Position numbers and translations under genes: made by a program. Under the pieces are notes generated by a model, which made no database searches, was not told the DNA's origin, and saw only the letters and a list, made by a program, of their open reading frames with translations. Source: Paraburkholderia dinghuensis (lineage in GTDB: Bacteria > Pseudomonadota > Gammaproteobacteria > Burkholderiales > Burkholderiaceae). Taken from it: a stretch of DNA of 52,144 nt. Every line of letters begins with the position of its first letter. The stretch's first letter is position 1. This document shows, in pieces, positions 17,026 to 25,811 of this stretch. The stretch covers positions 1-52,144 of the forward strand of contig NZ_RQIS01000025.1 in the NCBI RefSeq assembly GCF_003837865.1. The letters run 5' to 3'.

Positions 17026-17694
17026 TCACACGCGCCTGAAGCCGTCATCGGCGCTTGCACCGCCCAGATGCTCGACGTCGCCCCAGGTGACAACACTCGC
17101 CTGCGTGACAGCACCATCGCTCTCGAAATCGACGATGTTCACGCTCGTATTGAAGAGCGGCCAGTTGCGCGGCGCGTCGAGCGGCAGGCCGCGCGCGAAG
17201 CGATAGACGCAATCGAGCACGCCGCCGTGCGTGACGACCGCAATACGCCCGCCCGGGTGCGCGGCGATCAACGGCTCGAGCGCGTGCAGCACGCGATGGT
17301 AAAACGCGCGATGCGATTCGCCCGCGGGCGGCGCGAAGCCGGGGTCGCGCGTCTGCCAGTGTGCGTATTCGTCGGGAAAGCGCGCGGCGATCTCGTCGCT
17401 GTCGTGGCCCTGGAATGCGCCGTAGTTCCGCTCGCGCAGCCCTGGGGCGAGCTGAACCGGAACTTGCAGCGCCTGCGCGACTGGCTGGGCGGTTTGTTGC
17501 GCGCGCATCAAGTCACTGGACCACACCGCGTCGAGCCGCGCGCCGGACTGCGCCTCGCGAGCGATGCGACTGCCCAGTTGCTGCGCCTGGTCGATGCCGC
17601 TCTGTGCAAGCGGAATGTCGATATGGCCCTGGATGCGCTTGATGCGGTTCCAGTCGGTTTCGCCGTGTCGGATGAAGATGATTTGCGTGGTCAT
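17026..17694 (-). CDS. Histidine phosphatase (phosphoglycerate-mutase-like) family protein
   Basis: The 222-residue cytosolic protein has the phosphohistidine signature IIFIRHGETDWNRIKRIQGH at the N-terminus and the second catalytic His in IAVVTHGGVLDCVYRFA. The insertion ERNYGAFQGHDSDEIAARFP is typical of the GpmB/CobC side of the family. It may be a broad-specificity phosphatase; it lacks evidence for glycolytic mutase function. It lies about 90 bases downstream of dtd on the same strand and may share its transcript. Confidence 0.85.
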   Translation of the reverse strand: MTTQIIFIRHGETDWNRIKRIQGHIDIPLAQSGIDQAQQLGSRIAREAQSGARLDAVWSSDLMRAQQTAQPVAQALQVPVQLAPGLRERNYGAFQGHDSDEIAARFPDEYAHWQTRDPGFAPPAGESHRAFYHRVLHALEPLIAAHPGGRIAVVTHGGVLDCVYRFARGLPLDAPRNWPLFNTSVNIVDFESDGAVTQASVVTWGDVEHLGGASADDGFRRV

Positions 17695-17785
17695 GGGGCG
17701 GCGCGGGGGTTCACGAAGGCATCCTCAGCAAAGGGGACGCCATTGTCGGATAAAGTGGCGCGCGGGCACGAGGCGCGCGGAAGAA

Positions 17786-18244
17786 TCAATTGCGGACCTG
17801 GAGCCAGAAGGTCACGGGGCCGTCGTTGACGAGCGACACCTGCATATCGGCGCCGAATTCGCCCGTTTCGACCACCGGGTGCCTGGCCCGTGCAGCAGCA
17901 ACGAAGTAGTCGAAGAGCCGGCGGCCTTCGTCGGGTGGCGCAGCGGGTGTGAAGCTCGGGCGCAGACCGCTGTTGGTGTCGGCGGCGAGCGTGAACTGCG
18001 AGACTAGCAGGAGACCGCCCGGCGTGCCGTTGCCGTCGATGTTCTGCACCGGCAGGTTCATCTTCCCGGCCGCATCGCTGAACACGCGGTAGCCGAGCAG
18101 CTTCGCGAGCAGTTTGTCGGCGTTGGCCTCCGTGTCGCCACGTTCGGCACAGACGAGCGCGAGCAGCCCCTGGCCGATCGCGCCAGTGATGCTGTCATCG
18201 ACACGCACTTCGGCGCGACGCACGCGCTGGATCAATGCGATCAT
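17786..18244 (-). CDS. dtd: D-aminoacyl-tRNA deacylase
   Basis: The 152-residue enzyme hydrolyses D-aminoacyl-tRNA (especially D-Tyr-tRNA) as a homodimer. It begins MIALIQRVRRAEVRVDD, and the two active-site motifs are visible: LLLVSQFTLAADT (SQFTL) and LVNDGPVTFWLQV (the NxGPVT motif). Length is normal. It follows tyrS by about 50 bases on the same strand, pairing the tyrosine-charging enzyme with the one that removes mis-charged D-tyrosine. Confidence 0.95.
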   Translation of the reverse strand: MIALIQRVRRAEVRVDDSITGAIGQGLLALVCAERGDTEANADKLLAKLLGYRVFSDAAGKMNLPVQNIDGNGTPGGLLLVSQFTLAADTNSGLRPSFTPAAPPDEGRRLFDYFVAAARARHPVVETGEFGADMQVSLVNDGPVTFWLQVRN

Positions 18245-18296
18245 CGCGCGCGCTCCGGCTGCGGCGCGTGGCCCCGTCCCTGCGGGTGCAACGTCA

Positions 18297-19547
18297 TCAC
18301 GCGGTCAGCGTCACGCGCGCGAAGCGGCGCTTACCCACCTGCACGACGAACTCGCCTGCCTCGACCTTCAGGCCCTTGTCGGATACGCTCGTACCGTCGA
18401 TCTTCACGCCGCCCTGCTCGATGTTGCGCAGTGCCTCGCTCGTCGACGGCACAAGGCCCGCCTGTTTGAGCAACTGGCCGATCGCGAGCGGCGCACCCGC
18501 GATGGTCACCGAGGGGATGTCGTCGGGCACGCCGCCCTTCGCGCGGTGATTGAAGTCCTCGAGCGCGCGCTCGGCATCGGCTTGCGAGTGAAAACGCGTG
18601 ACGATCTCCTGTGCGAGCAGCACCTTGAAGTCACGCGGATTGCGGCCCGCTTCGGCTTCGCGCCTGAAGCCCTCGATTTCGCCCATGGGACGGAACGACA
18701 GCAGCTCGAAATAGCGCCACATGAGCACGTCGGAGATGCTCATGAGCTTGCCGAACATGTCGTTCGGCTTCTCACTGATGCCGATGTAGTTGTTCTTCGA
18801 CTTCGACATCTTCTCGACGCCATCGAGCCCCTCCAGCAGCGGCATCGTGAGAATGCACTGCTGTTCCTGGCCGTACTGCTTCTGCAGTTCGCGCCCCACC
18901 AGCAGATTGAACTTCTGGTCGGTGCCGCCGAGTTCGAGGTCGGCGTTCAGCGCAACCGAGTCGTAACCCTGCATCAGCGGATAGAGGAATTCGTGAATCG
19001 AGATCGGCACGCCGCTCTGGAAGCGCTTGGTGAAATCCTCGCGTTCGAGGATTCGCGCGACCGTGTAGCGCGACGCGAGCTTGATCATGCCGTCGGCGCC
19101 GAGCGGCATCGACCATTCGCTGTTGTAGCGGATCTCGGTCTTCTCGCGGTCGAGCACGAGCGCGGCCTGATCGAAGTACGTCTTCGCGTTCGATTCGATC
19201 TGCTCGCGCGTGAGCGGCGGACGCGTCGCATTACGGCCGGACGGATCGCCGATCAGCGAGGTAAAGTCGCCGATCAGGAAAATCACGGTGTGGCCGAGGT
19301 CCTGCAACTGGCGCATCTTGTTGAGCACCACCGTGTGACCGATGTGGATGTCGGGCGCCGTTGGATCGAGGCCGAGCTTGATACGCAGCGGCTTGCCCGT
19401 GGCCGCGCTACGCGCGAGTTTTTGCTGGAATTCTTCTTCGATCAGCAGTTCGTCCACGCCGCGCTTCGTGACGGCGAGCGCGTGACGAACCTCGTCGGTG
19501 ACCGGAAAGGCGGGGGTGCCACTGGATTGGGAGGACTCGGTGCTCAT
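18297..19547 (-). CDS. tyrS: Tyrosyl-tRNA synthetase
   Basis: The 416-residue class I synthetase attaches tyrosine to tRNA-Tyr. The HIGH motif is intact (APDIHIGHTVVLNKMRQLQD), as is KMSKS (VEKMSKSKNNYIGI). The C-terminal S4-type RNA-binding domain is at about residues 345-410 (GLVPSTSEALRNIEQGGVKI). The HIGH rather than HVGH form and overall sequence match the TyrZ-like group found in betaproteobacteria. First gene of a probable tyrS-dtd-phosphatase transcript. Confidence 0.96.
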   Translation of the reverse strand: MSTESSQSSGTPAFPVTDEVRHALAVTKRGVDELLIEEEFQQKLARSAATGKPLRIKLGLDPTAPDIHIGHTVVLNKMRQLQDLGHTVIFLIGDFTSLIGDPSGRNATRPPLTREQIESNAKTYFDQAALVLDREKTEIRYNSEWSMPLGADGMIKLASRYTVARILEREDFTKRFQSGVPISIHEFLYPLMQGYDSVALNADLELGGTDQKFNLLVGRELQKQYGQEQQCILTMPLLEGLDGVEKMSKSKNNYIGISEKPNDMFGKLMSISDVLMWRYFELLSFRPMGEIEGFRREAEAGRNPRDFKVLLAQEIVTRFHSQADAERALEDFNHRAKGGVPDDIPSVTIAGAPLAIGQLLKQAGLVPSTSEALRNIEQGGVKIDGTSVSDKGLKVEAGEFVVQVGKRRFARVTLTA

Positions 19548-19644
19548 GCGTCGATCGTAAAGTCAGGTTTAGACCGCGATTTTACGTGATTCGAGCAGCA
19601 TCACCGACGTTTCAAGGCCCTCGGCCCGTCACAAACGCGTTGTT

Positions 19645-19956
19645 TCAGGAACGGGCGACGGCACGAGCCACGCGCGGCACACCTTTCGAGCGCGCCTGCC
19701 ACAGGTCCCAGGCTACCTGCTGCGCGAGCCAGAGGTCCGCGCGGCCGCCGTTTTCCTCGCCTAGCCAGGCTTCGATCCGCAACGCCATTTCCGGGGAAAT
19801 GCCGGCGCGACCGTTGAGCACGCGCGAAAGCGCCGCGCGCGTGACCCCCAGTTGCGCCGCAGCTTCGGTCACGGTCAGACCCAGTTCCGGCAGGATGTCA
19901 TCTCGTAGTGTCTCGCCCGGATGGGGCGGATTGTGCATGCGAATCATGTCGCTCAT
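19645..19956 (-). CDS. higA: HigA-type antitoxin
   Basis: The 103-residue product has an Xre-type helix-turn-helix of the HigA family: HNPPHPGETLRDDILPELGL then TVTEAAAQLGVTRAALSRVL and NGRAGISPEMALRIEAWLG. The HPGE start and the order toxin-first, antitoxin-second are hallmarks of HigBA modules. It begins 12 bases after the toxin stop, with a GAGG site upstream. It should neutralise HigB and repress the operon. Confidence 0.9.
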   Translation of the reverse strand: MSDMIRMHNPPHPGETLRDDILPELGLTVTEAAAQLGVTRAALSRVLNGRAGISPEMALRIEAWLGEENGGRADLWLAQQVAWDLWQARSKGVPRVARAVARS

Positions 19957-19968
19957 CTTTAGAGCACC

Positions 19969-20247
19969 TCAATGGTAGTCATGGTAGTCGACCAGGATAG
20001 CGTCGGGCCCTTCGAACGCGAAGGTGAGCCGCCAGTTGCCGCTCACCTTGACCGAGTGGTAGCCGCCAAGCCCGCCCTCCAGCGCGTGGCATCTCCAGCC
20101 CGGTACGTTCATATCCTGCGGCGATTCCGCCACATCGAGCCGTGCCAGTTGACGTGCGAGGCGCGATACGTGATCGGGACAGATGCCTGCGTTGCTTCCC
20201 GTGAAAAAGAATTCCTTGAGCCCTTTGTGCTTCCACGACTTGATCAT
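19969..20247 (-). CDS. higB: HigB-type toxin (RelE/ParE superfamily)
   Basis: The 92-residue product matches HigB toxins, ribosome-dependent mRNA endonucleases. Visible motifs are MIKSWKHKGLKEFFFTGS, LARLDVAESPQDMNVPGWRC, HALEGGLGGYHSVKVSGNWR and LTFAFEGPDAILVDYHDYH, the last with the C-terminal His typical of the group. It is the first gene of the higBA pair and is preceded by a palindromic operator. Confidence 0.9.
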   Translation of the reverse strand: MIKSWKHKGLKEFFFTGSNAGICPDHVSRLARQLARLDVAESPQDMNVPGWRCHALEGGLGGYHSVKVSGNWRLTFAFEGPDAILVDYHDYH

Positions 20248-20318
20248 GGTTCCCCAGATGAAGTGAATCGAACATTGGTTGGTCCTTTTCCGGGGCGTGG
20301 CTGGCGCAACGATCTTTC

Positions 20319-20344
20319 CGTATACTGATCAGTTACACTATACG
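20319..20344 (-). promoter_or_regulatory. Palindromic operator upstream of higBA
   Basis: CGTATA (20319-20324) and TATACG (20339-20344) form an inverted repeat around a centre containing TGATCA, about 70 bases before higB. Such a site fits HigA/HigBA autoregulation. The rest of the region 20248-20549 contains no recognisable gene and should also carry the anmK promoter on the other strand. Confidence 0.45.
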
Positions 20345-20549
20345 CACGATCGGACTCCCAGTCAACACGCCCTCCGTCTGCAAGTTGAGCTCGCACACGC
20401 CCCGGCACCGCTCGCGCAAAAGCGGCCAGCCCCAAGCGTCACACGAGACGCACGAATGCCTCAACTAGCCCGTTCGGCTTACGTGCACGCGCCATTACGT
20501 CGATAATCCACGACGGGAAACGAATATCGCATTCGAGGAGGAGCACAAC

Positions 20550-21704
20550 GTGGCGCCACACGACGAACGAAAGAACAGCGACAACGCCGCAGACGGCGTG
20601 TATTTCGGCCTGATGTCGGGCACGAGCATGGACGGCGTCGACGGCGTCGCGGTGCGGCTCGAAAAGGGCAGGCGGCCCGTCGTGCTGGCGGAGGCGTTCG
20701 TCGGCTTCACGAAGACTCTGCGCGAGGCGCTCTTCTCGCTGCAGCAGCCCGGTGACAACGAAATCGAGCGCGAGTCACTGGCCGGCAACGCGCTCGCGGC
20801 GCGCTACGCGGTTTGCTGCCACGAACTGCTACGCTCGGGCAATCTTTCTTCCAGCGAGGTGCGTGCGATCGGTGCGCATGGGCAAACCGTGCGGCATAAC
20901 CCTGAAAAGGGCTACACGGTGCAGATCCAGAACCCGGCACTGCTTGCCGAACTTACGCGTATCGACGTTATCGCGGATTTCCGCAGCCGCGATGTCGCCT
21001 CGGGCGGCCAGGGCGCACCGCTCGTGCCGGCCTTTCACGCGACGGTGTTCGGGTCCAGGGAGGAAACGCGCGTCGTCTGCAATCTGGGGGGAATCAGCAA
21101 CATCACGATTCTGCGGAACACGGGCGAGGTACGCGGATTCGACTGCGGCCCGGCCAACGCTTTGCTCGACCTCTGGGCCGAGCGGCACCTCGGCAAACCG
21201 TACGACGAAAACGGCCAGCTCGCCGCAAGCGGCACAGTGCACGAGCCGCTCCTGAACACGCTGCTCGCCGAACCGTTCTTCGCGCAGCAACCACCCAAAA
21301 GCACGGGACGCGATCTCTTCCACGCGCAGTGGCTCGATGCGGCGCTGAAGGGCTTTGAGTCGCTCGCGCCCGCCGACGTGCAAGCGACGCTCGTCGCCCT
21401 GACCGCCGTGAGCGTAGCGCGTGAGATCGAACGCCACGCGCCGGATTGCCGCGCGGTATACGTCTGCGGCGGCGGTGCCCGCAATCCGCATCTGATGGCG
21501 GAACTGCAAAAAGCACTGGAGATGGTCGGCAAGAACGGCGTGCCGGTCGCGACGACCGATGCGCTCGGTGTACCGCCGCATCATGTGGAACCGTTGGCGT
21601 TTGCCTGGCTGGCGATGCGCTGTGTCGCGCGTGAGCCAGGAAGTCTCGCGGCCGTGACCGGTGCGGCAGGCGATCGCGTGCTCGGCGCGATCTATCCGCG
21701 CTGA
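20550..21704 (+). CDS. anmK: Anhydro-N-acetylmuramic acid kinase
   Basis: The 384-residue cytosolic kinase converts recycled 1,6-anhydro-MurNAc to MurNAc-6-phosphate in cell-wall recycling. The ATP-binding start is clear (YFGLMSGTSMDGVDGVAV), followed by IGAHGQTVRHNPEKGYTVQI, the catalytic-Asp region IDVIADFRSRDVASGGQGAP, VCNLGGISNITIL and the C-terminal VYVCGGGARNPHLM. The start codon is GTG at 20550, supported by a strong GAGGAGGAG site. It ends before a strong terminator. Confidence 0.95.
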   Translation: MAPHDERKNSDNAADGVYFGLMSGTSMDGVDGVAVRLEKGRRPVVLAEAFVGFTKTLREALFSLQQPGDNEIERESLAGNALAARYAVCCHELLRSGNLSSSEVRAIGAHGQTVRHNPEKGYTVQIQNPALLAELTRIDVIADFRSRDVASGGQGAPLVPAFHATVFGSREETRVVCNLGGISNITILRNTGEVRGFDCGPANALLDLWAERHLGKPYDENGQLAASGTVHEPLLNTLLAEPFFAQQPPKSTGRDLFHAQWLDAALKGFESLAPADVQATLVALTAVSVAREIERHAPDCRAVYVCGGGARNPHLMAELQKALEMVGKNGVPVATTDALGVPPHHVEPLAFAWLAMRCVAREPGSLAAVTGAAGDRVLGAIYPR

Positions 21705-21742
21705 ATGCGCGGAGGGCGTGCAAACACGCGCCCCAGATAAAC

Positions 21743-21769
21743 AAAACGGGGCATGATGCCCCGTTTTTT
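21743..21769. terminator. Bidirectional terminator between anmK and erpA
   Basis: AAAACGGGGCAT (21743-21754) and ATGCCCCGTTTT (21756-21767) form a long palindrome followed by T residues on both strands. It separates the convergent anmK and erpA. Confidence 0.85.
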
Positions 21770-21788
21770 CATACCGTAATGCGTCCGT

Positions 21789-22154
21789 TCAAACCGAGAA
21801 CGACGAGCCGCAACCGCACGTGGTGCTGGCGTTCGGGTTCTTGATGACGAACTGGGCACCGTTCAGATCGTCCTTGTAGTCGATCTCCGCGCCGAGCAGA
21901 TACTGATAGCTCATCGAATCGACCAGCAGTTGCACACCGTTCTTGTCCATCACGGTGTCGTCTTCGTTGATCGTCTCGTCGAACGTGAATCCGTACTGGA
22001 AGCCCGAGCAGCCGCCACCCTGCACGAACACGCGCAACTTCAGGTCCGGATTGCCTTCCTCGTCGATCAGTTGCTTGACCTTGTCAGCCGCCGCTTCGGT
22101 GAAAACGAAGGGACTGGGCATTTCGGTCACAGGGGTCTCGGTGACAGCGCTCAT
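21789..22154 (-). CDS. erpA: Iron-sulfur cluster insertion protein ErpA
   Basis: The 121-residue A-type carrier delivers Fe-S clusters to apo-proteins. The three conserved cysteines are visible: FVQGGGCSGFQYGFTFDE and TTCGCGSSFSV at the C-terminus. Length and the extended acidic N-terminus match betaproteobacterial ErpA. It lies downstream of rplM-rpsI on the same strand but is separated by a terminator, so probably has its own promoter. Confidence 0.93.
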   Translation of the reverse strand: MSAVTETPVTEMPSPFVFTEAAADKVKQLIDEEGNPDLKLRVFVQGGGCSGFQYGFTFDETINEDDTVMDKNGVQLLVDSMSYQYLLGAEIDYKDDLNGAQFVIKNPNASTTCGCGSSFSV

Positions 22155-22292
22155 GCGAACTCTCCAAAAAAGCTTTAGCCGCTATTGTAGGGCTCTTCTA
22201 AATATCGTGCTGATGCCCACAAAATCAAGGGGTTCTTTGCGTGCGCTTGTGAGCAGCTTGTGAGCACGACGTGCAGCGGTCCTGACAAAACG

Positions 22293-22329
22293 AAAAAGCC
22301 GCCCAGCGCATTCCGCGCGGGCGGCTTTT
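22293..22329 (-). terminator. Intrinsic terminator after rpsI
   Basis: AAAAGCCGCCC (22294-22304) pairs with GGGCGGCTTTT (22319-22329). On the minus strand the hairpin is followed by a run of five T, so it ends the rplM-rpsI transcript. Confidence 0.85.
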
Positions 22330-22365
22330 GCAGTTGCGCACCATTTGGGGCGCAACCCAAAGCGA

Positions 22366-22758
22366 TTAACGCTTCGAGAACTGCTTGCGGCGACGTGCCT
22401 TGTGGAAGCCGACCTTCTTACGCTCGACTTCACGTGCGTCACGCGTCACGAAGCCTGCTTGCGACAGTGCCGGCTTGAGCGTTGCGTCGTAGTCCATCAG
22501 CGCACGGGTGATGCCGTGGCGGACTGCGCCGGCCTGGCCGGTTTCGCCGCCGCCCGTCACGTTCACCTTGATGTCGAACGTCTGGCCGTGGTTCGTGAGT
22601 TCCAGCGGTTGACGCACGATCATCAGCGACGTTTCGCGCGAGAAGTAGTCGGCGATGGGCTTGCCGTTGACGACGATGTCGCCCTTGCCCGACTTGATGA
22701 AGACACGAGCGACGGCGCTCTTGCGGCGGCCCGTACCGTAATTCCAGTTACCGATCAT
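22366..22758 (-). CDS. rpsI: 30S ribosomal protein S9
   Basis: The 130-residue protein starts with NYGTGRRKSAVARVFIKSG and ends with the basic tail KKVGFHKARRRKQFSKR that reaches the decoding region. Length is exact for bacterial S9. It follows rplM by 11 bases, the conserved rplM-rpsI operon. Confidence 0.98.
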   Translation of the reverse strand: MIGNWNYGTGRRKSAVARVFIKSGKGDIVVNGKPIADYFSRETSLMIVRQPLELTNHGQTFDIKVNVTGGGETGQAGAVRHGITRALMDYDATLKPALSQAGFVTRDAREVERKKVGFHKARRRKQFSKR

Positions 22759-22769
22759 GTGGGCTCCCC

Positions 22770-23198
22770 TTAGATCTCGAGCGCCTTCGGCTGTTGGGCC
22801 GAGTGCGGATGCGTTGCGTCTGCGTAGACCTTCAGCTTCTTGATCATCGCGTAACCGAGCGGGCCCTTCGGCAGCATGCCCTTGACCGCCTTCTCGAGCG
22901 CACGGCCCGGGAAGCGTTCTTGCATCTTGCCGAACGTCGTTTCGTAGATACCGCCCGGGTAGCCCGAGTGACGGTAGTACTTCTTGTCCGTGGTCTTGTT
23001 GCCCGTGACCTTCAGCTTGCCGGCGTTGATGATGATGATGAAATCACCAGTGTCGACGTGCGGGGTGAACTCAGGCTTGTGCTTGCCGCGAAGACGGCGT
23101 GCCACTTCGCTGGCGACACGGCCGAGAACCTTATCCGTCGCGTCAATCACGTACCATTCGCGCTGCACTTCATGTGCCTTGGCGGAAAAAGTCTTCAT
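22770..23198 (-). CDS. rplM: 50S ribosomal protein L13
   Basis: The 142-residue protein starts KTFSAKAHEVQREWYVIDAT and contains LGRVASEVARRLRGKHKPEF and HSGYPGGIYETTFGKM, all typical of L13. ATG at 23198 gives canonical length; the open frame to 23303 is rejected. A consensus promoter at 23322-23351 implies a leader of about 115 bases. In E. coli L13 represses its own mRNA through the leader, so this leader is a candidate for the same control, though no specific structure was worked out. Confidence 0.98.
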   Translation of the reverse strand: MKTFSAKAHEVQREWYVIDATDKVLGRVASEVARRLRGKHKPEFTPHVDTGDFIIIINAGKLKVTGNKTTDKKYYRHSGYPGGIYETTFGKMQERFPGRALEKAVKGMLPKGPLGYAMIKKLKVYADATHPHSAQQPKALEI

Positions 23199-23321
23199 GA
23201 TCGATCCAAAAAATATACTGTGCCCTTTGTTTGGTCCTGCTTGTATGGTGACGCTCGTTGGCGCCGGCGCAGGCTCTCCCTGTTTGCTTCTTCCCGCGGG
23301 CATGGGTGCAGGAAACCTTGG

Positions 23322-23351
23322 ATTATAAAAGGAAAATTACCGAAACGTCAA
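23322..23351 (-). promoter_or_regulatory. rplM-rpsI promoter
   Basis: On the minus strand TTGACG (23351-23346) and TATAAT (23327-23322) are 18 bases apart, close to the sigma-70 consensus. Transcription should begin near 23315, leaving a leader of about 115 bases before rplM. Confidence 0.75.
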
Positions 23352-23442
23352 AATTTCTGCGGGTCGCGAAGAAGGTGTGGGCCGGTTGCTCGAAAAACGG
23401 GGCGAAAGCGCTGGGTGGCGCCGCGTGAAAAACACGCAGACG

Positions 23443-23536
23443 AAAAAAAGCCCGAACGCAATCGCTCGGGCTTAATCCACCTGGTTGAGGAGGGTGGAGG
23501 AGACATGCTGAGGCGTCGCAAAACACGACAACCAAT
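23443..23536 (-). ncRNA. Candidate small RNA with CU-rich anti-Shine-Dalgarno motif
   Basis: A complete transcription unit without a protein can be read on the minus strand. A promoter (23544-23573) predicts a start near 23536. The RNA, about 94 bases, has a first hairpin (GTCG-N7-CGAC), then the pyrimidine stretch CTCCTCCACCCTCCTC (23502-23487), complementary to ribosome binding sites, then a strong terminator hairpin AAGCCCGA / TCGGGCTT with seven T (23449-23443). This layout is that of Hfq-type trans-acting small RNAs. A short segment CCACC/GGTGG could pair and hide part of the CU stretch. No family was recognised. It is independent of rplM, whose promoter lies downstream of the terminator. 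Confidence 0.55.
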
Positions 23537-23543
23537 GAGACGC

Positions 23544-23573
23544 ATTGTACGGATTTGTTTTGTGCAGCGCAAG
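23544..23573 (-). promoter_or_regulatory. Promoter of the candidate small RNA
   Basis: On the minus strand TTGCGC (23572-23567) and TACAAT (23549-23544) are separated by 17 bases, the optimal sigma-70 spacing. The upstream bases are AT-rich. Confidence 0.6.
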
Positions 23574-23864
23574 AGAAACTACATTGCGAAATCCAAAGCC
23601 ACGATATGAAATCGCATGACGATCGCAGAAAAATGTAGATTTATTTTAAAATCAATGGTTTATAGCTTAACCCGCCAAGCATGACGTGCCGCAACTAGAG
23701 CGAAACCCCTAAATAATCGCGCGGAATTCACCGTGATCCGGCCATGCTGCGACGCAGCATTTGAACGCGGCACACCACCCTCCGTCGCCACGTCGCCCTC
23801 GGACGTACTTGTAAGGCGCGGGCTACAATGCCGTCTGTATCGAAAAACCGGCAGAGGCACACGC

Positions 23865-24287
23865 ATGGAATGCAAAGTTAGCTGGATGGGGCAGGATGGC
23901 ATGGCATTTGCCGCCGAAACGGGGAGCGGTCACCTCGTCAACATGGACGGCGCACCGGAAGGCGGCGGCCGTAACCTCGCGCCGCGCCCGATGGAGATGC
24001 TGCTGCTCGGCACGGGCGGCTGCACGGCCTACGACATGGTCCTGATCCTGAAGAAGAGCCGCCAGGACGTCAGCGGCTGCAGCGTGACGCTCAAGGCCGA
24101 GCGCGCGAGCGAGGACCCGAAAGTCTTCACGAAGATCCACTTCCACTTCACCGTGACCGGCAAGAACCTGAACCCGGCAACGGTCGAGCGCGCTATCAAC
24201 CTGTCGCACGACAAGTACTGCTCGGCGTCGATCATGATGGGCAAGACCGCCGAGATCACGCACTCGTTCGAGATCGTCGCGGCCTGA
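23865..24287 (+). CDS. OsmC family protein
   Basis: The 140-residue product belongs to the OsmC/YhfA family of small peroxide- or stress-related proteins. The two family cysteines are visible: LLLGTGGCTAYDMVLIL and LSHDKYCSASIMMGKTAEI. Start ATG at 23865 (MECKVSWMGQDGMAFAAETG) fits family length; the open frame to 23733 is rejected. A TACAAT element at 23824-23829 may be its -10. The YhfA-like branch is not proven to be a peroxidase, so the role is left general. Confidence 0.88.
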   Translation: MECKVSWMGQDGMAFAAETGSGHLVNMDGAPEGGGRNLAPRPMEMLLLGTGGCTAYDMVLILKKSRQDVSGCSVTLKAERASEDPKVFTKIHFHFTVTGKNLNPATVERAINLSHDKYCSASIMMGKTAEITHSFEIVAA

Positions 24288-24335
24288 GCCCGCCGTCGGT
24301 CCCGCGCCGCGGCACGCACCGGCGCTGCGTGGAAC

Positions 24336-24386
24336 AAAAAAGCCGGCGCGTCGAGTTCAACTGTGAACTACGCCGCGCCGGCTTTC
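24336..24386. terminator. Bidirectional terminator between OsmC gene and rnpB
   Basis: GCCGGCGCG (24342-24350) pairs with CGCGCCGGC (24374-24382), flanked by A and T runs on both sides, with an inner hairpin AGTTCA/TGAACT at 24354-24369. The minus-strand T-run suits rnpB; the plus strand serves the OsmC gene. Confidence 0.75.
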
Positions 24387-24403
24387 TTGCGTAATGAGAT
24401 TGG

Positions 24404-24813
<410 letters not shown>

Positions 24814-24956
24814 GCGAGGGCCGATCTTAGCACGGTGAGGCGCGCGGCGCGCTGGGAGTCGGGGCGGCGTGAGCGCCGCATGTAACGACGGCGGGTGCAG
24901 TCAGGCCCACAGTCAGACCAATGTGCACGGCAACCGAATGCCGCGGCGCGATGGCA

Positions 24957-25811
24957 CTAGCGCGCGCGACGGCCTGGCCGAAACACCGAGGTATCGTCGT
25001 AAAACGCCTTGTCTTCGTTCTGCGGCCACCAGCCTGGAATGCCGAGCACCGGCAGCGGCGAAAAACTACGGCCATTGAGGTCCGCATCAGTGGCGAGCTT
25101 CGTGCTCACCACCTCGTCGAGCCATGCGTCGCGCTGCGCTCGCGGCCAGACGAAGTATTGAGCTGGCGCGTCGACCACCCACGCGTGCGCCGTGCACGCC
25201 GCATACGGTGCGATCAGCTTGTCGAGCAGCGCATGGCCGAATACGCGCACTTCGCAGTGCGTGCCCCAATGGGCACGCCCCGCGACGAACAGCGTGTCCC
25301 ATTCGAAACCGCGCAGCGCCGCAGACAGCGCCGGGGCGGCGCAGACGAACAGCACCGCGTTTTCGTCGAAGAGCGTGAGTGCATCGCGCGCATCGCCACG
25401 CGTCGGGCCAACGCCCAGCACATCGATCGCCGCCGACTGGCGCGCGTTCAGCGTCGCCTTGATACGCGGGAATGCGAACCAGGCCAGCGCATTAAAAAAG
25501 TCGTGGAGATTATGGCGCGTGGGTACGCAGCCGGTCGCAGCAATATGCGCCTCGTAGGCCGCGCCCTCGGGCAGATCGTCCTGTGCGATGAAAGCGAGCG
25601 GCTGGCCGCGCCCCGTGCGCTGCGCCGACGCACGCGCATCGGCGTTCAGCTCGTCAAGATAGCGGCCATAACCCGCCAGTGCGGCCTGCTGCCAGCGCCG
25701 ACCGCGCGTTTCGTGCTGGGCGAACCACGGGCGCGCCCAGTCGATATCCGCGAAACCAGCGGCGGGAAGACTGCGGCGCACCGCCCCGGCCGGACTGGCT
25801 TCGGTGATCAC
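24957..25811 (-). CDS. DUF3025 domain-containing protein
   Basis: The 284-residue product matches the uncharacterised DUF3025 family, recognised by DDLPEGAAYEAHIAATGCVP, TRHNLHDFFNALAWFAFPRI and KATLNARQSA. The middle includes FVCAAPALSAALRGFEWDTL and the end reads LPVLGIPGWWPQNEDKAFYD. No signal peptide or membrane segment is evident. Its ATG overlaps the pyrC stop by four bases, so it is translationally coupled to dihydroorotase. Function is unknown; coupling hints at a link with pyrimidine or metal metabolism but this is inference. Confidence 0.8.
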   Translation of the reverse strand: MITEASPAGAVRRSLPAAGFADIDWARPWFAQHETRGRRWQQAALAGYGRYLDELNADARASAQRTGRGQPLAFIAQDDLPEGAAYEAHIAATGCVPTRHNLHDFFNALAWFAFPRIKATLNARQSAAIDVLGVGPTRGDARDALTLFDENAVLFVCAAPALSAALRGFEWDTLFVAGRAHWGTHCEVRVFGHALLDKLIAPYAACTAHAWVVDAPAQYFVWPRAQRDAWLDEVVSTKLATDADLNGRSFSPLPVLGIPGWWPQNEDKAFYDDTSVFRPGRRAR

